Positions 60,371 through 64,000 of a DNA stretch of 64,000 bases are shown one piece after another. The notes beneath the pieces are model-generated. The model was not told the DNA's origin, searched no databases, and worked only from the letters and a program-made list of their open reading frames with translations. Numbering within the stretch: the stretch's first letter is position 1; every line of letters starts with the position of its first letter. The stretch covers positions 205,545 through 269,544 of the forward strand of contig CAJTWF010000001.1 in the NCBI GenBank assembly GCA_910579965.1, given 5' to 3'. This DNA is from an uncultured Oscillospiraceae bacterium. GTDB lineage: Bacteria > Bacillota > Clostridia > Oscillospirales > Oscillospiraceae. Both the position numbers and the translations under genes were made by a program.

Positions 60371-60904
60371 CTATTTGTCTTTTCTCTGTTTCTTCAATCC
60401 TTTTATCAGAGCATCGCTTAATTCCTTCGAGGGGACTTTGGCCCACCGCTGGGTGGTGTCATACTTCGGGTAGTTGTAGCGCCAGCGGTCATAGTCCTCC
60501 TTGGTGATCTCCCCGGCCTCCAACTTCGCCGCCTGTTCCCGCCACGCAATCAAGATTTTGTTCAGCTCACTGGCTTGACGGCCTCCCTGAAAAATATCTG
60601 CTTGCAGGCAGGCACGTCCATCCGCCTCTACCACTTTCAGACTGTAAACATCCTCCAAGGCGAACAGCGTATGGGCCAAACCTATGTAGTTGTCTATGTC
60701 CGGGACGCTCAACGCCTGGGGCGATACATCTAATGTATGAGCCAGGGCAGCGGTCAAGTCGGCCTTCGGCGTCCGGGTGCCTGTTTCGTACTGTGCCAGA
60801 CGAACATCGGCGGAACGCTCTGGAAAGCCCACCGCCATACCAAGATACTTCTGTGTCATACCCCGGAGGGTGCGGAAAAAATGGATGCGCTCTCCTATTG
60901 CCAT
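60371..60904 (-). CDS. XRE-family repressor of the second element
   Basis: 177 residues from the ATG at 60904 (GGAG upstream). N-terminal HTH: MAIGERIHFFRTLRGMTQKY, then VRLAQYETGTRTP. C-terminal part helical (ELSDALIKGLKKQRKDK end). Divergent from the excisionase-integrase genes with palindromic operators between, the layout of a lysogeny-type switch in genomic islands. Confidence 0.85.
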   Translation of the reverse strand: MAIGERIHFFRTLRGMTQKYLGMAVGFPERSADVRLAQYETGTRTPKADLTAALAHTLDVSPQALSVPDIDNYIGLAHTLFALEDVYSLKVVEADGRACLQADIFQGGRQASELNKILIAWREQAAKLEAGEITKEDYDRWRYNYPKYDTTQRWAKVPSKELSDALIKGLKKQRKDK

Positions 60905-60941
60905 AAATGCCAACTCCTATCTGGTGGTTTCTGTCGAAAGC

Positions 60942-60971
60942 AGTATAACATATTCGCTTAGTAACAGTCAA
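60942..60971 (-). promoter_or_regulatory. Repressor promoter
   Basis: On the minus strand TTGACT, 18-bp spacer, TATACT. The spacer contains CTAAGCGAA, a half-site also found in the divergent promoter, so the repressor probably controls its own gene. Confidence 0.7.
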
Positions 60972-61014
60972 GAGTATCTTAAACAAAAAAGTTAAAAATT
61001 ATTCCGCAAGCCAC

Positions 61015-61064
61015 TTGACAAAGCAAATTTGCTTAGTTATAATAGGTTAAGCATAAGGGCTTAG
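61015..61064 (+). promoter_or_regulatory. Integrase operon promoter with operators
   Basis: TTGACA (61015-61020), 17-bp spacer, TATAAT (61038-61043). The spacer is the perfect palindrome AAGCAAATTTGCTT plus AGT, and TTAAGCATAAGGGCTTAG follows at 61047-61064. GCTTAG half-sites recur four times between the two genes. Confidence 0.88.
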
Positions 61065-61095
61065 TTTCCGAGCCGTGAAAGGAGGTGAGCGCACA

Positions 61096-61296
61096 ATGGC
61101 AGGCACCATGTTCATGCGGGTGGACGAGGTAGCGGAGGAATTAGGGGTTTCTGTTCCCTATGCCTATAAGCTGATTCGTTCCATGAATGCGGAGTTAAAA
61201 AAGACGGGCTGTATTACCATTTCAGGCCGGATCGACCGCAAATTCTTCCACGAAAAATTTTATGGCACAAGAGGCCAGAGCGAAAGGAGTGATTAA
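61096..61296 (+). CDS. Excisionase-like HTH protein
   Basis: 66 residues, AAAGGAGG upstream of the ATG. MRVDEVAEELGVSVPYAYKL is a winged-helix HTH, ending IDRKFFHEKFYG. Proteins of this type sit directly before tyrosine integrases in Clostridia islands and serve as excisionase or regulator. Confidence 0.8.
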   Translation: MAGTMFMRVDEVAEELGVSVPYAYKLIRSMNAELKKTGCITISGRIDRKFFHEKFYGTRGQSERSD

Positions 61297-61299
61297 CCT

Positions 61300-62376
61300 A
61301 TGGCAGCGTTTAAGAACAAGACCAACGGCACTTGGTACGTCCAGTTCCGCTATACGGACTGGAAGGGAGAGCGCCAACAGAAGTTGAAGCGTGGCTTTGC
61401 CACCAAAAAGGAGGCCCAGGCGTGGGAACGGGAGTTTCTGATGCAGAAGCAGGCCGATGTGAACATGACCTTTGAGAGCTTCGCCCAGCTCTATGAGAAG
61501 GATATGAAGCCCAAGCTGAAGCTGAACACCTGGCTGACAAAAGAGAGCATCATCCAGAAAAAAATCCTGCCGTATTTTGGAAAGCGGAAGCTATCGGAAA
61601 TCACCGCCAAGGACGTGATGGACTGGCAGAACGCGATCCGGGGGTTGACGGACGCCAAAGGAAAGCCCTATTCCCCTACCTATCTCAAAACCGTCCACAA
61701 TCAGTTGAGCGCCCTCTTTAACCACGCTGTCCGCTACTACGGTCTCCAGGTCAATCCTGCGGCCAAGGCCGGGAACATGGGTGTGGAGGAACGGCGTGAA
61801 ATGCTGTTCTGGACGAAGGACGAGTATTTGAAGTTTGCCGACGCCATGATGGACAAACCCCTCTCCTACTACGCCTTTGAAATGCTCTACTGGTGCGGTA
61901 TCCGGGAGGGGGAGTTGCTGGCCCTCACCCCAACAGACTTCGACTTTGAGGCGGGTACAGTGTCCATCAGCAAATCCTATCAGCGGCTCAAGGGCAAGGA
62001 CGTGATTACCACCCCCAAGACGAAAAAGAGCAACCGTGTCATTAAGATGCCCAAATTCCTCTGTGGAGAGATGGAGGACTACTTAAAGATGTTTTACAGC
62101 GCCGGGGCGGATGAACGGATTTTCCCTGTCAGCAAACACTATCTCCACCATGAAATGGACAGGGGTGCGAAAGCGGCGGGAGTGAAGCGGATCAGGATTC
62201 ACGACCTCCGACATTCGCACATTTCCCTGCTGATTGATATGGGCTTTACCGCCTTGGCAATCGCTGACCGGGTAGGGCATGAGAGTATCGACATCACCTA
62301 CCGCTACGCCCATCTGTTTCCCACAAGGCAGACAGAAATGGCGGACAAGCTGGACTTTGAAAGGATGGGGACGTAA
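61300..62376 (+). CDS. Tyrosine recombinase (integrase)
   Basis: 358 residues. N-terminal AP2-like arm-binding region (WYVQFRYTDWKGERQQKLKR), SAM-like core-binding domain, and catalytic residues in YWCGIREGELLAL (Arg), RIHDLRHSHISLL (H-x-x-R) and VGHESIDITYRYAHL (H and Tyr nucleophile). Inserts the element at guaA. 3 bp after the excisionase-like gene. Confidence 0.95.
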   Translation: MAAFKNKTNGTWYVQFRYTDWKGERQQKLKRGFATKKEAQAWEREFLMQKQADVNMTFESFAQLYEKDMKPKLKLNTWLTKESIIQKKILPYFGKRKLSEITAKDVMDWQNAIRGLTDAKGKPYSPTYLKTVHNQLSALFNHAVRYYGLQVNPAAKAGNMGVEERREMLFWTKDEYLKFADAMMDKPLSYYAFEMLYWCGIREGELLALTPTDFDFEAGTVSISKSYQRLKGKDVITTPKTKKSNRVIKMPKFLCGEMEDYLKMFYSAGADERIFPVSKHYLHHEMDRGAKAAGVKRIRIHDLRHSHISLLIDMGFTALAIADRVGHESIDITYRYAHLFPTRQTEMADKLDFERMGT

Positions 62377-62378
62377 CC

Positions 62379-62699
62379 ATGTCGCTGAAAAACCGAGACA
62401 ACAAAAATCGCTGGAGGAACAAGACCGTGGCCTTCCGGGTATCCCCGGAGGAAGATGAACAAATCGAGGCCGCTGTGCGGCTCTCCGGCCTGACAAAGCA
62501 GGACTACATCACAAGACGCCTCCTGTGCCGGGACGTAGTGGTACAGGGTAATCCCAAGGTCTACAAGGCCCTGCGTGACCAACTTGCCGCCGTTCTGGAC
62601 GAACTGCGGCGGGCCGAGGACGGGGCTGGCGTGGACGATGAACTGCTGGACACCATTCAGATGATCGCCGCTATCATGGGCGGCATGAAGGAGGTTTGA
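62379..62699 (+). CDS. MobC-like relaxosome/RHH protein
   Basis: 106 residues. VAFRVSPEEDEQIEAAVRLS and KQDYITRRLL are the ribbon-helix-helix pattern of MobC-type mobilisation proteins. It implies that the element can be mobilised by conjugation; a relaxase would be expected to the right of the window. Confidence 0.75.
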   Translation: MSLKNRDNKNRWRNKTVAFRVSPEEDEQIEAAVRLSGLTKQDYITRRLLCRDVVVQGNPKVYKALRDQLAAVLDELRRAEDGAGVDDELLDTIQMIAAIMGGMKEV

Positions 62700-62703
62700 T
62701 AGA

Positions 62704-63861
62704 TTGATGGATTCCAAGGAAACGAAAAGGACTGTCCCGGTTCCGTCTGTTGGCGCAGACGGGGAACAGCCCATTTCACAAACACCTACCGCAAGTATAA
62801 CAGAGGAAACGACAGAAAACAATCCCCCTGAAAAAAATTATGCGGAACTGCTGCGGAAAATGCAGCGCATGAACGACCCGGCGTATCTCCCCACGATTTC
62901 CATGAACGAGTTGTACGAGAACGTCTATCAGAGCAGACCGCCCGTCATTGACGGTCTGCTCTATCCGGGGACGTACCTCTTTGCGGGAGCACCCAAGGTA
63001 GGCAAGTCGTTCCTGATGGCCCAGCTTGCCTACCACGTCAGCATGGGCCTCCCCCTGTGGGACTATCCCGTTCACAAGGGGACTGTCCTCTATCTGGCGC
63101 TGGAGGACGATCACCGCCGCTTGCAGGAGCGGCTTTACCGGATGTTCGGCATGGACGGCACCAACGACCTTCTCTTTTCCATCTGCGCCAAGCAGGTCGG
63201 CAGCGGACTGGAGGAACAGCTAAAGAGATTTGTCCAGGAACACCCTGACACCAAGCTGATTATCATTGACACCCTCCAGAAAATCCGGGAGGCTGGCGGG
63301 GATAAGTACAGCTACGCCAACGATTATGAGGTGGTGGGAAAGCTGAAACACCTCGCTGACGCTTGCGGCGTCTGTCTCCTGCTGGTACATCACACTCGCA
63401 AACAGCAGGCCGACGACAAGTTTGATATGATCTCTGGCACCAACGGCCTGTCGGGGGCGGCGGATGGGGCCTTTCTTCTTCAGAAGGAGAAGCGGACAGA
63501 CGACACCGCCACCCTGGATGTGGTAGGACGTGACCAGCAAGACCAGCGGCTCTATCTCACCAAGGACAAGGAACACCTAACATGGACACTGGAGCGGATG
63601 GAAACGGAGTTGTGGGTAGAACCCCCCGACCCGGTGCTGGAGGCCGTAGCCGCTTTTATTACGGCGGAGAGGCCGTCCTGGAGCGGTACAGCCACGGAGT
63701 TGGCAGCGGTCCTGCAAGTGGATATGAAGCCTAACGCCTTGGCTATGCGGCTGAATGTCCGGGCTGGGAAACTGGCGACGGAGTATCATATCCGTTATGA
63801 GAACACTCGTACCCACGCCGGGAGAAGCATCAGCCTGACGCTGGAGCCTCCCCAGGCGTGA
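62704..63861 (+). CDS. RepA-like AAA ATPase
   Basis: 385 residues. Walker A GAPKVGKSFLMAQLA near residues 97-105 and Walker B TKLIIIDTLQKIRE near 182-190, with LLLVHHTRKQ following: the AAA_25/RepA hexameric helicase-like family. C-terminal wHTH-like part (ATELAAVLQVDMKPNALAM). Start may be this TTG or the ATG at 62707. Its stop lies inside the iteron array, as in plasmid-type replication modules. Confidence 0.85.
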   Translation: MMDSKETKRTVPVPSVGADGEQPISQTPTASITEETTENNPPEKNYAELLRKMQRMNDPAYLPTISMNELYENVYQSRPPVIDGLLYPGTYLFAGAPKVGKSFLMAQLAYHVSMGLPLWDYPVHKGTVLYLALEDDHRRLQERLYRMFGMDGTNDLLFSICAKQVGSGLEEQLKRFVQEHPDTKLIIIDTLQKIREAGGDKYSYANDYEVVGKLKHLADACGVCLLLVHHTRKQQADDKFDMISGTNGLSGAADGAFLLQKEKRTDDTATLDVVGRDQQDQRLYLTKDKEHLTWTLERMETELWVEPPDPVLEAVAAFITAERPSWSGTATELAAVLQVDMKPNALAMRLNVRAGKLATEYHIRYENTRTHAGRSISLTLEPPQA

Positions 63862-63941
63862 CGACCGTGACGGCTGTGACGGCTTTTTTGAGAGCGGGGG
63901 CGGTGTCTAAAACATCGTCACGGTCGTCACGGCTGTCACGG
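63857..63941. repeat. Inverted 9-bp iterons after repA-like gene
   Basis: Three direct units of CGTGACGGC type at 63857-63883 and three of TCGTCACGG type at 63915-63941, forming a 16-bp perfect inverted repeat (63857-63872 with 63916-63931). A short T6 run lies between. Candidate origin or Rep-binding site. Confidence 0.75.
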
Positions 63942-64000
63942 GGGAGCGGGGTCAAATGTCAAGGGGGCATACCTGCGGGTGGAGATTGCCGCAAGGCAAT

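Overview
The window looks like the chromosome of a GC-rich Clostridia (Bacillota), most probably an Oscillospiraceae relative of Flavonifractor or Lawsonibacter. The evidence is the str operon order (L7Ae-like gene, rpsL, rpsG, fusA, tuf), strong AGGAGG ribosome-binding sites, frequent GTG/TTG starts, and a prophage gene set of the kind found in gut Clostridia. The organism call is inference; the gene calls rest on the sequence.

Three regions are visible. (1) Positions 1 to about 48.6 kb are a large prophage whose left end, with lysis genes and probably the integrase, lies outside the window. Most of it reads on the minus strand, so function runs right to left: a regulatory and metabolic early operon (48.5 to 34.6 kb) with an IS30-like HTH protein, a PAPS-reductase-like PP-loop protein, two radical SAM proteins, a damaged circularly permuted C5 DNA methyltransferase, an HUH-type Rep, a DUF1064 nuclease-like protein, ParA, ParB and a RinA/sigma-like late activator; then packaging and head genes of lambda type (two small-terminase-like genes, GpA-type large terminase, portal, ClpP-type protease/scaffold, gpD-like decoration, gpE-like capsid); then a P2-type contractile tail (sheath, tube, E/E' chaperone with a TTTTTTG slippery site, tape measure, X, D, V, U-LysM, gp25, J, I). 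Downstream of the tail is a complete diversity-generating retroelement (DGR): C-type-lectin/FGE-like target gene with VR, avd, TR and reverse transcriptase. TR and VR differ at 12 positions, every one an adenine of the TR.

(2) Between the late activator and the terminase lies a plus-strand block (28.5 to 34.4 kb) that does not belong to the usual phage order. It starts with a 0.5-kb GGTCC-rich non-coding tract, then a consensus promoter overlapped by copies of a 16-bp operator, a leader with four perfect hairpins, and ten small genes. Seven of the gene junctions carry a copy of a 75-bp structured repeat with compensatory changes in its stems, followed by the ribosome-binding site of the next gene. 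A second promoter with related operators drives a ribbon-helix-helix-like gene that is the best candidate for the regulator. I regard this operon with its repeated intergenic RNA element as the most likely undescribed system here. A second candidate is a short plus-strand RNA with its own extended -10 promoter and terminator, lying antisense to the leader of the HUH Rep gene.

(3) From 48.6 to 60.2 kb is host chromosome: str operon, then recX, a Nudix hydrolase, an ICMT-like membrane methyltransferase, rimO, pgsA, xpt and guaA. Immediately after guaA a second mobile element begins: convergent terminator, XRE repressor divergent from an excisionase-like gene, tyrosine integrase, MobC-like protein, RepA-type AAA ATPase, and an inverted set of 9-bp iterons. 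It runs out of the window on the right. The last ~180 bp of guaA have different codon use, as expected if element integrations have resupplied the 3' end of the gene.
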